NCBI GenBank assembly: GCA_965232405.1
Contig: OZ246966.1
Coordinates: forward strand, 2,046,001 to 2,110,000
Source: RCIO01 sp965232405
GTDB taxonomy: Bacteria > Pseudomonadota > Alphaproteobacteria > Rhizobiales > Rhizobiaceae
Direction: 5' to 3'
DNA length: 64,000 nucleotides
This document shows, in pieces, positions 42,012 through 51,403 of the stretch; position 1 is the first letter of the stretch; the number at the start of each line of letters is the position of its first letter. The notes under the pieces were generated by a model that was given only the letters and a program-made list of their open reading frames with translations, ran no database searches and had not been told where the DNA came from. Made by a program: the position numbers and the translations under genes.

Positions 42012-43259
42012 ATGACGGTCGGAATCCGTCACGACGATCTGAGACGGCGCAATCGCGCGATGGTGCTGACGGCGCTGCGCGCAGCCGACCAGATGTCGCG
42101 CACCGAAATTGCCGGTGTGACGGGCCTCAGCAACTCCACCATTTCCGCCATCACCTCCAGCATGATCGAAGAAGGCGTGCTCATAGCGTTGAAGGGGGCT
42201 GAAAACGGGTTTGTGCGTCGCGGCCGCCCACAGGTGGCGCTTGCGCTCAATCCGGAACTGGCCTCGGTCGTTGCGGTGGTGCTCACCCTCAACCACTTGT
42301 CGGCGACAATCATCGACTACGCAGGCAACGCTGTCGACGAGGAAGTTGAGCGGCTATCCACCCAGGCGATGGACGGCGAAGCCCTCATCGAGGCTGTGGT
42401 CGATTGCGTGCGTCGGGTTATTGACCGGCAGCGCAATCGTGGCGTCAGGCCATCGCGGATCGCGCTTGCCGTTCAAGGAACGACCAGCTCCGATTCTTCG
42501 TCCATGCTGTGGTCGCCGATCTCGCCGCAGCAGAACACGCCTTTTGCGCCCGCGCTCGCTGCGGCCTTCGGCGTTCCGGCAACGGTCGAAAACGATTGCA
42601 ACATGATTGCGGTGGCGCTGCGCTGGCGCGATCCGAAGCGCTACCGCGACGACTTCTTCGCGGTCATGCTCTCGGACGGTATCGGCATGGGGCTGATGAC
42701 CAAGGGCAAGCTGTTTTCGGGCACGCATTCGTCCGGCGGCGAGTTCGGTCACATGATCCACAAGCCGGACGGGGCGCTATGCCGCTGCGGTCGGCGGGGC
42801 TGCATCGAGGCGTATGCCGGCAATTATGCGCTGATGCGCAACGCGACCGGCGGCAACGAGCACGACCTGCCGGCGGCGGATTTCGGTCAGGCCGAGATCC
42901 AGAAACTCGCCGATGCGGCGCGTGCGAGCGACGGGCCTGAGCGGGCCGCCTTCGTGAAGGCCGGAACCGCGATCGGCTACGGGCTTGGGTCGCTGTTCGC
43001 GTTGTTCGATCCCGCGCCCGTGGCGGTTGTCGGTCCGGGCGCGCTGGCATTCGATATTCTTGAACAGCCGATCCGGGACGCAATCGCACAGACGGCGGGC
43101 GGTCAGCACAGTGGTGCGATCTCCTTCGAGGCGGAGCCGAACGAAATGCCGCTGATACAACATGGCAGCGCCATGACTGCGCTGACCCGCGTCGATTCCG
43201 AGATCGTCGCGCCGGGGCCGGTGACGGAGCAGGTGTTGCGCGGCAGAAAGGTCGCCTAG
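42012..43259 (+). CDS. ROK-family transcriptional regulator (XylR-like)
   Basis: 415 residues: an N-terminal winged helix ('MSRTEIAGVTGLSNSTISAITSSMIEEGVL', about 28-60) and a ROK sugar-binding/kinase-like domain with the zinc motif 'CRCGRRGCIEAYAG' near residue 260 and 'GEFGHM' before it. Divergent from xylFHG, so it is probably the xylose-responsive repressor of that operon. ATG 42012 is preceded by GGGGAGGAG at a somewhat long spacing. The next gene, convergent, ends ten bases after its stop. Confidence 0.9.
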   Translation: MTVGIRHDDLRRRNRAMVLTALRAADQMSRTEIAGVTGLSNSTISAITSSMIEEGVLIALKGAENGFVRRGRPQVALALNPELASVVAVVLTLNHLSATIIDYAGNAVDEEVERLSTQAMDGEALIEAVVDCVRRVIDRQRNRGVRPSRIALAVQGTTSSDSSSMLWSPISPQQNTPFAPALAAAFGVPATVENDCNMIAVALRWRDPKRYRDDFFAVMLSDGIGMGLMTKGKLFSGTHSSGGEFGHMIHKPDGALCRCGRRGCIEAYAGNYALMRNATGGNEHDLPAADFGQAEIQKLADAARASDGPERAAFVKAGTAIGYGLGSLFALFDPAPVAVVGPGALAFDILEQPIRDAIAQTAGGQHSGAISFEAEPNEMPLIQHGSAMTALTRVDSEIVAPGPVTEQVLRGRKVA

Positions 43260-43268
43260 GATTCTGTC

Positions 43269-44870
43269 TTAGTCCGGAGTCCAAGCCCGCGCGGGCTTGC
43301 CGCGCTCAAGCACGTAGAAGCCGTTGGCAGCGAGCGGCTGCCATCCGCCTGCCTCGCCGTCAGGCCATACGACACGCAATTCGACTTCCTTCTGCTTACC
43401 GAGCCCGAAATGCCGCCAGCCGATCTGGCCGCTTGCGTGACCGCCGCCCACGGTGATCTCGCGACGGACAAGCCGGTCGCCCAGACGGATCTCGATCCAG
43501 CCGCCGATTGCGTCCCGGTTCGCACCCTCCTGCACGGGGCTCAGTTCAATCCAGTTGCCCGCATTGGTGCTGACATTGCGCCACAACTGGGCGCTTTCCC
43601 AGCGGTTGACGGTGACCAGATCAATCAGGCCATCCAGATTAAAGTCTGCAAGTGCCGCGCCGCGCGTTATCGCGGTGCTGCCGACACCGGACGTGTCGCC
43701 GACTTCCTCAAACGAGCCGTCAGGTCGCTGAAGCAACAGATTGTTCGGGTCCTCAATGGCGAAATCCGGCATTTCGGCAACGTTGCCCTTGGCGACGAAC
43801 AGGTCGGCCAGTCCGTCATTGTTCACGTCTTCGAACTGGGCATGCCACGCGGTGCTCGGTCTGACGTTTTCTCCCACATAGGGACGATGGGCAGTGACGC
43901 CTTTCGAAAATGCGACGTCGGCATAGGTGGGCTGGGGCGCTTCACCGGCAGGGGCCGCCTTGAGGGTCTGCAGCTTGTTGTCGGCCATCGAAGTGAGGAA
44001 ATATTCCTGAAAACCGTCGAAGTTGAGGTCGTAGCCGGCAATGCCCATGCCCCAGATGCGCAGCCGCTGCCAGCCTTCGTCTTCGGTAAAGAGAGCCGGC
44101 TCCTTGCCGGGCTCGATGCGCCAGAGCTGCTCCTCGCCACCCTTGTAATATTCCCGATCGTTGGAAACGCGCAGCGATTGCCTGCCCGAGCGGTCCCAGT
44201 CGGTGAACAGCATCGACAAGGCGCAATAGCTGGGTTTCAGCGCAGTAGCATGGGAAAAGCCCATGCCGTCAGGGCGGTGCAGCCAGTTGTCGGTGCAGGA
44301 GCCCCAGGGGAACCCTTCTTCGCGCCGGTCGATGTAGTTTCCCACGGCCACGGTCGGCCAGCTCTCGCCCGCTTCCCAGGTCGCCGAAAAGGCCGCGGAC
44401 CACGCGTCACCGCCATCGAAACCCCAGGCCTCGTTGGCGCGTTCGAAACGGCACTCGCCGAGGCCGCGCATGACAACGTTCTCGCCGACGCGAAGCATGA
44501 AGAGGTCGGTAACGCCGTCGCTATCGACATCGAGCGGATAGGCGCCGGACACGCTTTCCAGTTCGAGGCCGCTTGTCGTTTTGAGGAAGCGAAGCTGGCC
44601 ACCTTGCTCGCCGTCGTTGCGGTAGAAGCTGGCAGGGGACGAGCCGCCCGCGATCAGCATGTCGGGGTAGCCGTCTGCGTTACAGTCGAATGTGGCGACA
44701 CCACCGCCGACCATGAATTCCCAGTCGCCCGAATAGACCGTATCGATGCCGGCGCTCGCCGTCTCCTCGACGAACATCGGAACAACAGGCGTGTTTTCGG
44801 CTGCGGCAAGCGCAGTTGACGCTGCGACCAGCGCCGGCGCCAGGAACAGCGTGAGGCAAGACCGTCTCAT
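43269..44870 (-). CDS. CRTAC1-type FG-GAP/VCBS repeat protein with ASPIC/UnbV C-terminal domain
   Basis: 533 residues with a Sec signal peptide (about 1-24). Several FG-GAP/VCBS beta-propeller repeats carry Asp-rich calcium loops: 'DCNADGYPD', 'DVDSDGVTD', 'DLNFDGFQE', 'DVNNDGLAD', 'DFNLDGLID'. The C-terminal about 110 residues ('NWIELSPVQEGANRDAIGGWIEI') are an ASPIC/UnbV domain. Exported or surface protein of unknown role. Its ATG overlaps the stop of the haloperoxidase gene (ATGA), so the two are made together. Confidence 0.88.
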   Translation of the reverse strand: MRRSCLTLFLAPALVAASTALAAAENTPVVPMFVEETASAGIDTVYSGDWEFMVGGGVATFDCNADGYPDMLIAGGSSPASFYRNDGEQGGQLRFLKTTSGLELESVSGAYPLDVDSDGVTDLFMLRVGENVVMRGLGECRFERANEAWGFDGGDAWSAAFSATWEAGESWPTVAVGNYIDRREEGFPWGSCTDNWLHRPDGMGFSHATALKPSYCALSMLFTDWDRSGRQSLRVSNDREYYKGGEEQLWRIEPGKEPALFTEDEGWQRLRIWGMGIAGYDLNFDGFQEYFLTSMADNKLQTLKAAPAGEAPQPTYADVAFSKGVTAHRPYVGENVRPSTAWHAQFEDVNNDGLADLFVAKGNVAEMPDFAIEDPNNLLLQRPDGSFEEVGDTSGVGSTAITRGAALADFNLDGLIDLVTVNRWESAQLWRNVSTNAGNWIELSPVQEGANRDAIGGWIEIRLGDRLVRREITVGGGHASGQIGWRHFGLGKQKEVELRVVWPDGEAGGWQPLAANGFYVLERGKPARAWTPD

Positions 44871-46183
44871 TGTCTGGTCCTGAGGGCGTTTGTGTATGCC
44901 GCGATGCACTTGCCTTGATCGAGGCCTAGTTCGATAGCCGCACGATAATGAATGCCGCCATAGAGGCGCGAAATGCCGGCCTCGTCGGCGGCTTCCCAGA
45001 AGCTTGAAAACTTGCGCGCCGCCATGCCGTCGGCGGCGTGTGTTTCGTCCGCGAACGCATAGTCCTCGCCGAAGAAGGCCGTCAGCACTTCGGCTGCAGC
45101 ACCCGACTGGGTGCTGTGGCCGCTTGGGTATTCCGGAAACGGCGGAGTGATCAGGACCGTGCCCCATTCGGGATCGATATGCCGGCGGATATAGGTGACC
45201 GGCCGCACGAGATCGTATTTGTACTTGTCGTACCAGCAGCCGATGAAGGCGTCCGCCAGTCCGATGCCCAGCCGCGCCAGCGCTTCGACCCGCCGGTCGA
45301 GCGTGGCGTCCTCGGCATCCAGTATCTGCATGGTGATCGACAGCCAGTGGCCCGGCGGGGTGGGCGTGAGCATGGGATCGTCCGACCAGAACCGAGCGAT
45401 CGCATCCTGCTCGGGCGTGAGGGTCTTCGAGACTTCGTAGACCTCTAGCGCTTCCTCATAGAACTTCGAGCCTTCATCCTCGCTGTATGCAGGTGGCGGG
45501 GGGAGAGTGCAGGTTGCGCCCTCGGGCATGGCGAAGGCACGGTTTGAGCCCCAGTCAGGCAGAAGTGGAACCTGCTGCTGACCGATATTGCTGGTTGGCA
45601 CCCAGTGTTCGGGACCGGGCTTGAGTTCATACGCGAACGGGAAACCCATATTCTCCACCACCGCGCCGCCATCGTCGGCAGACCAGGCAAGCACATGCTC
45701 GGCAACCGCGCGGCCATAGGCTGCGCTGCGCGCTGCAATGTTCGGCTCCACAGCTTCCGTGACGGTTTCGTCGAGCCTGCGGGCAATGGCCATTATGGCA
45801 CGCTGGCCCGTGGGGCCGGTGTTGCCGAACAGGGTCTCGATCCCAACGGTCATCGCGGCATGCAGGGCGACCGCCTCGTCATAGGTCGTATTTGGGTCCC
45901 GCGTTGGCGGCGCTTCAAAGCCGTTCAACTGGCCGGCAAGTGAAACGAGGTCGGAGCGGCCGCTGGCAATGGTCTCAAAGGCGGCGATGCCGAGATAGGC
46001 AAAGGAGCGGCTGGCGACCGGCGGTGAATAGGTCGGCGTGTGGCGCACCAGTTCCAGCGTGAGCCGATACCAGGTCTGCACGACATTGCGCGCGCGTTCT
46101 TCGCTGCGCTCCTCGGCCGATGTGCTACCGGCTGTCAGGATCAGGGCAAAGGCGACAACTGCCGCGCGAAACGCAATACGCAT
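44867..46183 (-). CDS. Vanadium-dependent haloperoxidase / PAP2-superfamily protein, exported
   Basis: 438 residues with a signal peptide (about 1-23) and a helical domain of the vanadium haloperoxidase type. All three vanadate/phosphate-binding motifs are visible near residues 315-415: K-x6-R-P in 'KYKYDLVRPV', 'YPSGHST', and 'SRLYGGIHYR'. The Asp that normally follows the last His by four residues is Ala here. The protein could be a haloperoxidase or an acid-phosphatase-like enzyme; substrate unknown. Coupled to a CRTAC1-type partner downstream and located just after phoB. Confidence 0.85.
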   Translation of the reverse strand: MRIAFRAAVVAFALILTAGSTSAEERSEERARNVVQTWYRLTLELVRHTPTYSPPVASRSFAYLGIAAFETIASGRSDLVSLAGQLNGFEAPPTRDPNTTYDEAVALHAAMTVGIETLFGNTGPTGQRAIMAIARRLDETVTEAVEPNIAARSAAYGRAVAEHVLAWSADDGGAVVENMGFPFAYELKPGPEHWVPTSNIGQQQVPLLPDWGSNRAFAMPEGATCTLPPPPAYSEDEGSKFYEEALEVYEVSKTLTPEQDAIARFWSDDPMLTPTPPGHWLSITMQILDAEDATLDRRVEALARLGIGLADAFIGCWYDKYKYDLVRPVTYIRRHIDPEWGTVLITPPFPEYPSGHSTQSGAAAEVLTAFFGEDYAFADETHAADGMAARKFSSFWEAADEAGISRLYGGIHYRAAIELGLDQGKCIAAYTNALRTRQ

Positions 46184-46192
46184 GATACTCCC

Positions 46193-46217
46193 GGCGCTTC
46201 AATCGATTGAAGGACGC
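46193..46217. promoter_or_regulatory. Palindrome next to the haloperoxidase ribosome site
   Basis: A perfect 16-base palindrome CTTCAATCGATTGAAG (46197-46212) is flanked by GGCG and CGCC, making an imperfect 24-base inverted repeat. On the minus strand it ends just before the CGGGAG ribosome site of the haloperoxidase gene. It may be an operator or the terminator of the pst-phoB unit; there is no T-run. Confidence 0.5.
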
Positions 46218-46273
46218 CGCAACTAAGCACAGGTCGCGGAAAAACGACAAGGCCGGGAGACGTGACGGTCTCG

Positions 46274-46963
46274 TCAGGCTTCCTTGATGGCGTAGCCGGC
46301 GCCGCGCACGGTGCGGATGACGTCGGGCATGCGGCCGGTGTTGACGGCCTTGCGCAGCCGCCCGACGTGAACGTCGACGGTGCGTTCGTCGATATAGATC
46401 GTCTCACCCCAGACATTGTCGAGGAGCTGGGCGCGCGAGAAGACGCGGCCCGGATGCTGCATCATGAATTCAAGCAGACGAAACTCGGTGGGGCCGAGCC
46501 TGATCTCGCTTTTCTTGCGATAGACGCGATGCGCCTCACGGTCGAGCGTGACATCGCCAACCTTTAACACGGACGACAGCACTTCGGGCTTGGCGCGGCG
46601 CAGCAACGCGCGCACGCGCGCGATGAACTCGGGCGTGGAGAACGGTTTGACGAGATAGTCGTCAGCGCCGGTTGCCAGTCCACGCACGCGGTCGCTTTCC
46701 TCGCCACGCGCCGTCAGCATGATGATCGGCATGCGCTCGGTTTCAGGCCGCATGCGAAGCCGCCGGCACAGTTCGATGCCGGAGATGGCGGGCACCATCC
46801 AGTCGAGCACCAGCAGATCGGGCGTCGATTCCTGGAGCCTGAGTTCGGCCTCATCGCCGCGATTGACGATCTCGACCTGATACCCCTCGGCTTCCAGATT
46901 GTATTTGAGCAGGACGCATAGCGGCTCTTCGTCCTCAACCACCATGATCTTCGGGGCAATCAT
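46274..46963 (-). CDS. phoB: Phosphate regulon response regulator PhoB
   Basis: 229-residue OmpR/PhoB-type regulator: receiver domain with phospho-acceptor Asp in 'LLVLDWMVP' (near residue 53) and switch Lys in 'DDYLVKPFS', and a C-terminal winged helix (about 130-225, 'RVFSRAQLLDNVWG', 'ERTVDVHVGRLRKAV'). Activates the pst operon and other Pho genes by binding Pho boxes. Last gene of pstSCAB-phoU-phoB; the sensor kinase PhoR is not in the window. Confidence 0.95.
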   Translation of the reverse strand: MIAPKIMVVEDEEPLCVLLKYNLEAEGYQVEIVNRGDEAELRLQESTPDLLVLDWMVPAISGIELCRRLRMRPETERMPIIMLTARGEESDRVRGLATGADDYLVKPFSTPEFIARVRALLRRAKPEVLSSVLKVGDVTLDREAHRVYRKKSEIRLGPTEFRLLEFMMQHPGRVFSRAQLLDNVWGETIYIDERTVDVHVGRLRKAVNTGRMPDVIRTVRGAGYAIKEA

Positions 46964-46997
46964 TCGCGGGTTCCTGCTGACATGCTCTGTTGCGTAG

Positions 46998-47705
46998 TCA
47001 TTCCGCCATCGCGGACATCGCGGTTTCGTCCTGTTTGGGACGCTGAACCGGAAGCTGGTTGCCGGTGACGGTATAATAGGCGTTTTCGGCGATATTGGTT
47101 ACGTGATCGCCGATGCGTTCCAGGTTCTTGGCGCAAAACAGGAGGTGCGTGCAGGCCGTGATGTTGCGCGGGTCTTCCATCATGTAGGTGAGAAGCTCGC
47201 GGAACACGGCCGTGTATTTGATGTCCACCTTTTCGTCGCGGTCGCGTAGTTCACGCAGGCTTTGCGCGTCTCTGGCGACATAGGCATCGACTACGCCCTT
47301 GACCTGAAGCAGCACCATCTCGGCCATTGAATCGATCGACAGCGCCAGGCTTCTCTGCGTCGGGGTCTGCACCACTGCGCCAACACGTTTGGCGATATTC
47401 TTGGCGAGGTCGCCAATGCGCTCGAGATCAGCCGCCATGCGAATGGCGCCGACGACGCTGCGCAGATCCTGCGCCATTGGCTGGCGCTTGGCGATCAGGG
47501 TGATGGAGGCCTCGTCGAGCTCGCGCTGACGCGCATCCATGACGGAATCGTCTGAAATGATGCGCTGGGCGAGAGCGTTGTCTGAGCCCAGCAGCGCCCG
47601 CGTCGAAGATTGAACCATCATTCCGGCAAGGTCGCCCATGTCGCGAATGAGGCGGTCGATATGTTCCAGTTCCTCGTCGAAGGAGGTGACGGTATGCTCG
47701 CCCAT
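46998..47705 (-). CDS. phoU: Phosphate signalling protein PhoU
   Basis: 235-residue all-helical protein made of two three-helix PhoU repeats, each with an acidic metal-binding patch ('RMAADLERIGDLAKNIAK' and 'CAKNLERIGDHVTNIAE'). It links the Pst transporter to PhoR-PhoB and represses the regulon when phosphate is plentiful. Encoded 26 bases after pstB and 34 bases before phoB. Cytoplasmic, membrane-associated through its partners. Confidence 0.95.
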   Translation of the reverse strand: MGEHTVTSFDEELEHIDRLIRDMGDLAGMMVQSSTRALLGSDNALAQRIISDDSVMDARQRELDEASITLIAKRQPMAQDLRSVVGAIRMAADLERIGDLAKNIAKRVGAVVQTPTQRSLALSIDSMAEMVLLQVKGVVDAYVARDAQSLRELRDRDEKVDIKYTAVFRELLTYMMEDPRNITACTHLLFCAKNLERIGDHVTNIAENAYYTVTGNQLPVQRPKQDETAMSAMAE

Positions 47706-47731
47706 GGGTTTGCCCTCGTGTGTGGTCTGCG

Positions 47732-48556
47732 TCAGCCGAAGCGGCCGGTGATGTAGTCCTGGGTGCGCTTTTCGCTGGGGCTGGTGAAGATCTGGTCGGT
47801 CGGACCTTCTTCCACCAGTACACCGAGATGGAAAAACGCGGTGCGCTGCGAAACACGCGCGGCCTGCTGCATGGAGTGGGTCACGATCGCGATCGTGTAG
47901 TTTTCGCGCAGCTCGTCGATCAGTTCCTCGATCTTCGCGGTGGCGATCGGGTCAAGCGCCGAACACGGCTCGTCCATGAGAATGACTTCGGGCGAAACCG
48001 CAATCGCGCGCGCAATGCACAGGCGCTGCTGCTGGCCGCCCGAGAGGCCGGTGCCCGGCGCGTCGAGCCGGTCCTTCACCTCCTCGTAGAGGCCGGCCTT
48101 TTGCAGGCTGGAAACGACGATTTCCTCAAGGTCGGTCTTGTTGCTGGCGATGCCGTGGATGCGCGGGCCGTAGGCGATGTTCTCGAAGATGGATTTCGGA
48201 AACGGATTGGGTTTCTGGAACACCATGCCGACGCGGGCGCGCAGTTCAACCACGTCGACCGCCTTGTCGTAGATGTCTTCGTTCTCGAGCGTGATCTTGC
48301 CGGTCACGCGGCAGATGTCGATCGTGTCGTTCATGCGGTTCAGGCAGCGCAGATAGGTCGACTTGCCGCAACCGGACGGACCGATCAGCGCGGTTACCTG
48401 ATGCTCCTGAATGTCGAGATCGACGTCGAAAAGCGCCTGTTTCTCACCGTAGAAAACGCAGACCTTTTCGCCCCGCATCTTTACCGGACGGGTATTGCCG
48501 TCGGATTTGCCGGCACCGACCTGCATCTCAACCTGACTGTCTGTGTACATGTTCAT
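47732..48556 (-). CDS. pstB: Phosphate ABC transporter ATP-binding protein PstB
   Basis: 274-residue ATPase. Walker A 'GPSGCGKSTYLRCLNRMND', signature 'LSGGQQQRLCIARA', Walker B 'VILMDEPCSALDP' and H-loop 'IVTHSMQQAARVS' are all typical of PstB. ATG 48556 (MNMYTDSQ) is preferred; an in-frame TTG at 48577 would overlap the end of pstA. Drives phosphate import through PstC and PstA. Confidence 0.95.
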   Translation of the reverse strand: MNMYTDSQVEMQVGAGKSDGNTRPVKMRGEKVCVFYGEKQALFDVDLDIQEHQVTALIGPSGCGKSTYLRCLNRMNDTIDICRVTGKITLENEDIYDKAVDVVELRARVGMVFQKPNPFPKSIFENIAYGPRIHGIASNKTDLEEIVVSSLQKAGLYEEVKDRLDAPGTGLSGGQQQRLCIARAIAVSPEVILMDEPCSALDPIATAKIEELIDELRENYTIAIVTHSMQQAARVSQRTAFFHLGVLVEEGPTDQIFTSPSEKRTQDYITGRFG

Positions 48557-48570
48557 GGACCTTGATTCCG

Positions 48571-49923
48571 CTACCAACGGCGTTCGAAACGGCGCCGCAG
48601 TAGGATGGCAATGCCGTTCATGATTATCAGGAAAACGAGCAGCACGATAATTGCGCCCGAGGCACGCTCGACAAAGGCCGGATCGCCACGCTGCGTCCAG
48701 TTGTAGACCTGAACGGGCAGGGCAGCGGCGGGGTCAAAGAGGCCGCCGGGCGGTGCCGCGGGAAATTCGCGAACAAATGCCACCATGCCGATCAGCAGCA
48801 GCGGCGCGGTTTCGCCCAGTGCCTGTGCGAGGCCGATAATGGTGCCGGTCAGGATGCCCGGTGCAGCCAGCGGAAGGACATGGTGGAAGATGGTCTGCAT
48901 CTTCGATGCACCCACACCCAGTGCGGCCTCGCGGATCGACGGCGGCACCGCCTTGAGGGCGGCGCGTGTGGCGATGATGATCGTCGGCAAGGTCATCAGC
49001 GTCAGCACCAGACCGCCCACGATCGGCGCCGACTGGGGCAGGCCGGCGAAGTTGATGAAGACCGCCAGACCAAGAATGCCGAACACAATCGACGGGACCG
49101 CCGCGAGGTTTGAGATGTTGACCTCGATGATGTCGGTCAGCCAATTCTGCGAGGCGAACTCTTCGAGGTAGATCGATGCGGCGACGCCGATTGGCAGCGC
49201 CAGCGCCAGCACGATCAGCATCATGTAGGCAGAGCCCAGGATGGCCACACCGAGACCGGCGGCTTCCGGACGTGTGTCGGATGCGTCGGGCGCGGTAAAG
49301 AATGCCCAGTTGAAGCGTGTCGACAGGACGCCGGCTTCCTTCAGCGCGTCGGCCAGCATCAGCTGCTGGGGCGAGACGTTGCGGTCGAGCTCGGCCGAGG
49401 CCATCGTCACGCGACCCTTGTAATAACCGTCGATGCGGCCATTTGCCAGAAGCTCGAAAGGCACCGTCTGGCCGATCAGGGACGGGTCGGCCAGCACTGC
49501 ATTGCGCACCCAGGCCGGCGCCTCCTTCGACATGATGTCGCCGGCTTCCTTGGCGCTCAGCCCTTCGATCTCGATGCCGTGTTCCTCGATCTTCGACGAG
49601 ACGGCAGCAGCGATCAGCGGCGCATAGGAGAAGGTTGTCAGCTTCTGGAGTTCTTCAGGGTCGCGGTTGCCGGATTTGTCCAGCTTGGCCGGGTCAAGAA
49701 ACACGTCAACCGTGACGTAGGTCTGCCAGAACGACGAGGTGCCGTTGTAGAGGATCGAGCCGAGCAGGCCGAACAGGGCAAGAATGCCGAAGGTGACTGC
49801 GATCAGGCCGAGCATCCTGAACCTGCGCTCGGCCGCGTGCCGCGCACGCGTGCGCTCTCCGCGTTCGAAAAGCGAACCTGACTTCGGGGCGGCAGCGGAA
49901 GACGTTGCTGTCACGTCGGTCAT
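48571..49923 (-). CDS. pstA: Phosphate ABC transporter permease PstA
   Basis: 450-residue inner-membrane permease, longer than the about 300 residues of enteric PstA because of a large periplasmic segment after the first helix (about residues 65-205), as is usual in alphaproteobacteria. The transport domain follows with 'AALGVGASKMQTIFHHVLPLAAPGILTG' as the ATPase-docking loop. Start ATG overlaps the pstC stop (ATGA). Confidence 0.93.
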   Translation of the reverse strand: MTDVTATSSAAAPKSGSLFERGERTRARHAAERRFRMLGLIAVTFGILALFGLLGSILYNGTSSFWQTYVTVDVFLDPAKLDKSGNRDPEELQKLTTFSYAPLIAAAVSSKIEEHGIEIEGLSAKEAGDIMSKEAPAWVRNAVLADPSLIGQTVPFELLANGRIDGYYKGRVTMASAELDRNVSPQQLMLADALKEAGVLSTRFNWAFFTAPDASDTRPEAAGLGVAILGSAYMMLIVLALALPIGVAASIYLEEFASQNWLTDIIEVNISNLAAVPSIVFGILGLAVFINFAGLPQSAPIVGGLVLTLMTLPTIIIATRAALKAVPPSIREAALGVGASKMQTIFHHVLPLAAPGILTGTIIGLAQALGETAPLLLIGMVAFVREFPAAPPGGLFDPAAALPVQVYNWTQRGDPAFVERASGAIIVLLVFLIIMNGIAILLRRRFERRW

Positions 49924-51380
49924 TCGTACTGCTCCCGGTATTTGCGTACGATGTAGAGGGCGAGGACGTTGAGACCCAGGGTGAACACGAAGAGCGTCAG
50001 GCCCAGCGCAAACGCCACCAGGGTCTCCGGGCTGGCGAATTCGGTATCGCCCGTGAGCTGACTGACGATCTTCACCGTCACCGTTGTCATTGCCTCGAAC
50101 GGGTTGAGGTCGAGCCGGGCAGCCGCACCCGCTCCCATGACCACGATCATCGTTTCGCCGATTGCACGGCTGGCCGCGAGCAGGACAGCGCCGACGATGC
50201 CCGGCAGGGCTGCCGGCATGATCACGCGGCGGATGGTTTCCGACTGCGTTGCGCCGAGGCCGTATGAGCCGTCACGCATGGCCTGCGGAACCGCGTTGAT
50301 GATGTCGTCGGACAGAGAAGACACGAAGGGAATGAGCATGATCCCCATGACGAGTCCTGCCGTCATGACCGACGATGAAGACGTTCCAAGCCCAAGCGGC
50401 TGGGCAATCCAGTCGCGCAGGAACGGACCGACCGTGATGAGCGCGAACAGCCCGTAGACGATGGTGGGGATACCGGCGAGGATCTCGATGGCGGGCTTGG
50501 CAAAGCTGCGCAGCGAGCTGCCGGCATATTCGGACAGATAAACCGCTATCATCAGCCCGATCGGCACGGCCAGGATCAACGCGACCAGCGACACATAGAA
50601 GGTTCCCCAAAGGAGCGGGAGGATGCCCAGATCGGAACCGCCGCGGAATTGCGGATCCCAGACGGTGGAGAAGAAGAACTCACCGACCGGGTAAAGCCGG
50701 AAGAAATGCAGCGTCTCGAAAAGCAGTGACCCGACGATGCCGAATGTCGTCAGGATGGCGACCAGCGATGACGCCATGAGCAGTGCACGGATGAAGGTTT
50801 CGCTGAGGTTGCGCGCTCGCATGTCCGGCTGGATACGGCTCCAGGCCCAGAACCCAAGAGCGATGGCCGCGGCGAGAACGGCGGTGTTCCTTGCCAGCGA
50901 CCCGACCTTGCTTGCGTTTCGGTAAGATTTGGCGGCTTCGAAGACGGTGGGGGAAACCTCGGAACCCAGCGCAACGCCGACATTGGCAAGCTGGCCGCGG
51001 ACGTTGGTGACGTCAGCCTGCATGGTCTCGAGTTCGTCTTCGGTCATGCCTCCCTGGTCGATGAGAATATCGAGCCCGTCAGCAATGCGGCGAACATCCG
51101 CCATGACGAGGCCGCGGACGCTGCCTTCGGGAATGGCGCTGTCGGGGATCTGCGCGCTGACCTGATTTTCGATCAGTATCGGCTGCAGAAACAGCCATGC
51201 ACCCAGCAGAAAATAGGCCGGGACGGCGATGAACAGAGCGACGGACTGTCCGTAATAGCTGGGGAGCGAATGAAGGCGCTTCCCATCGCGCTGGGAAACG
51301 GCTCCGGCGCGCTGCCTGCCAGCAGCAAAGCCAACGATTGTCAGCGCCAGCACAATGAGCGCGAGAATGCCTGGGGTCAT
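49920..51380 (-). CDS. pstC: Phosphate ABC transporter permease PstC
   Basis: 486-residue inner-membrane permease, also extended at the N-terminus (two helices and a long periplasmic loop, about residues 1-200) compared with enteric PstC. 'GSYGLGATQSETIRRVIMPAALPGIVGA' is the docking loop. It follows pstS after 67 bases with a strong stem-loop and is coupled to pstA by an ATGA overlap. Confidence 0.93.
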   Translation of the reverse strand: MTPGILALIVLALTIVGFAAGRQRAGAVSQRDGKRLHSLPSYYGQSVALFIAVPAYFLLGAWLFLQPILIENQVSAQIPDSAIPEGSVRGLVMADVRRIADGLDILIDQGGMTEDELETMQADVTNVRGQLANVGVALGSEVSPTVFEAAKSYRNASKVGSLARNTAVLAAAIALGFWAWSRIQPDMRARNLSETFIRALLMASSLVAILTTFGIVGSLLFETLHFFRLYPVGEFFFSTVWDPQFRGGSDLGILPLLWGTFYVSLVALILAVPIGLMIAVYLSEYAGSSLRSFAKPAIEILAGIPTIVYGLFALITVGPFLRDWIAQPLGLGTSSSSVMTAGLVMGIMLIPFVSSLSDDIINAVPQAMRDGSYGLGATQSETIRRVIMPAALPGIVGAVLLAASRAIGETMIVVMGAGAAARLDLNPFEAMTTVTVKIVSQLTGDTEFASPETLVAFALGLTLFVFTLGLNVLALYIVRKYREQYE

Positions 51381-51403
51381 GCCGTGTCCGCCCTGGTTGA
51401 AAC

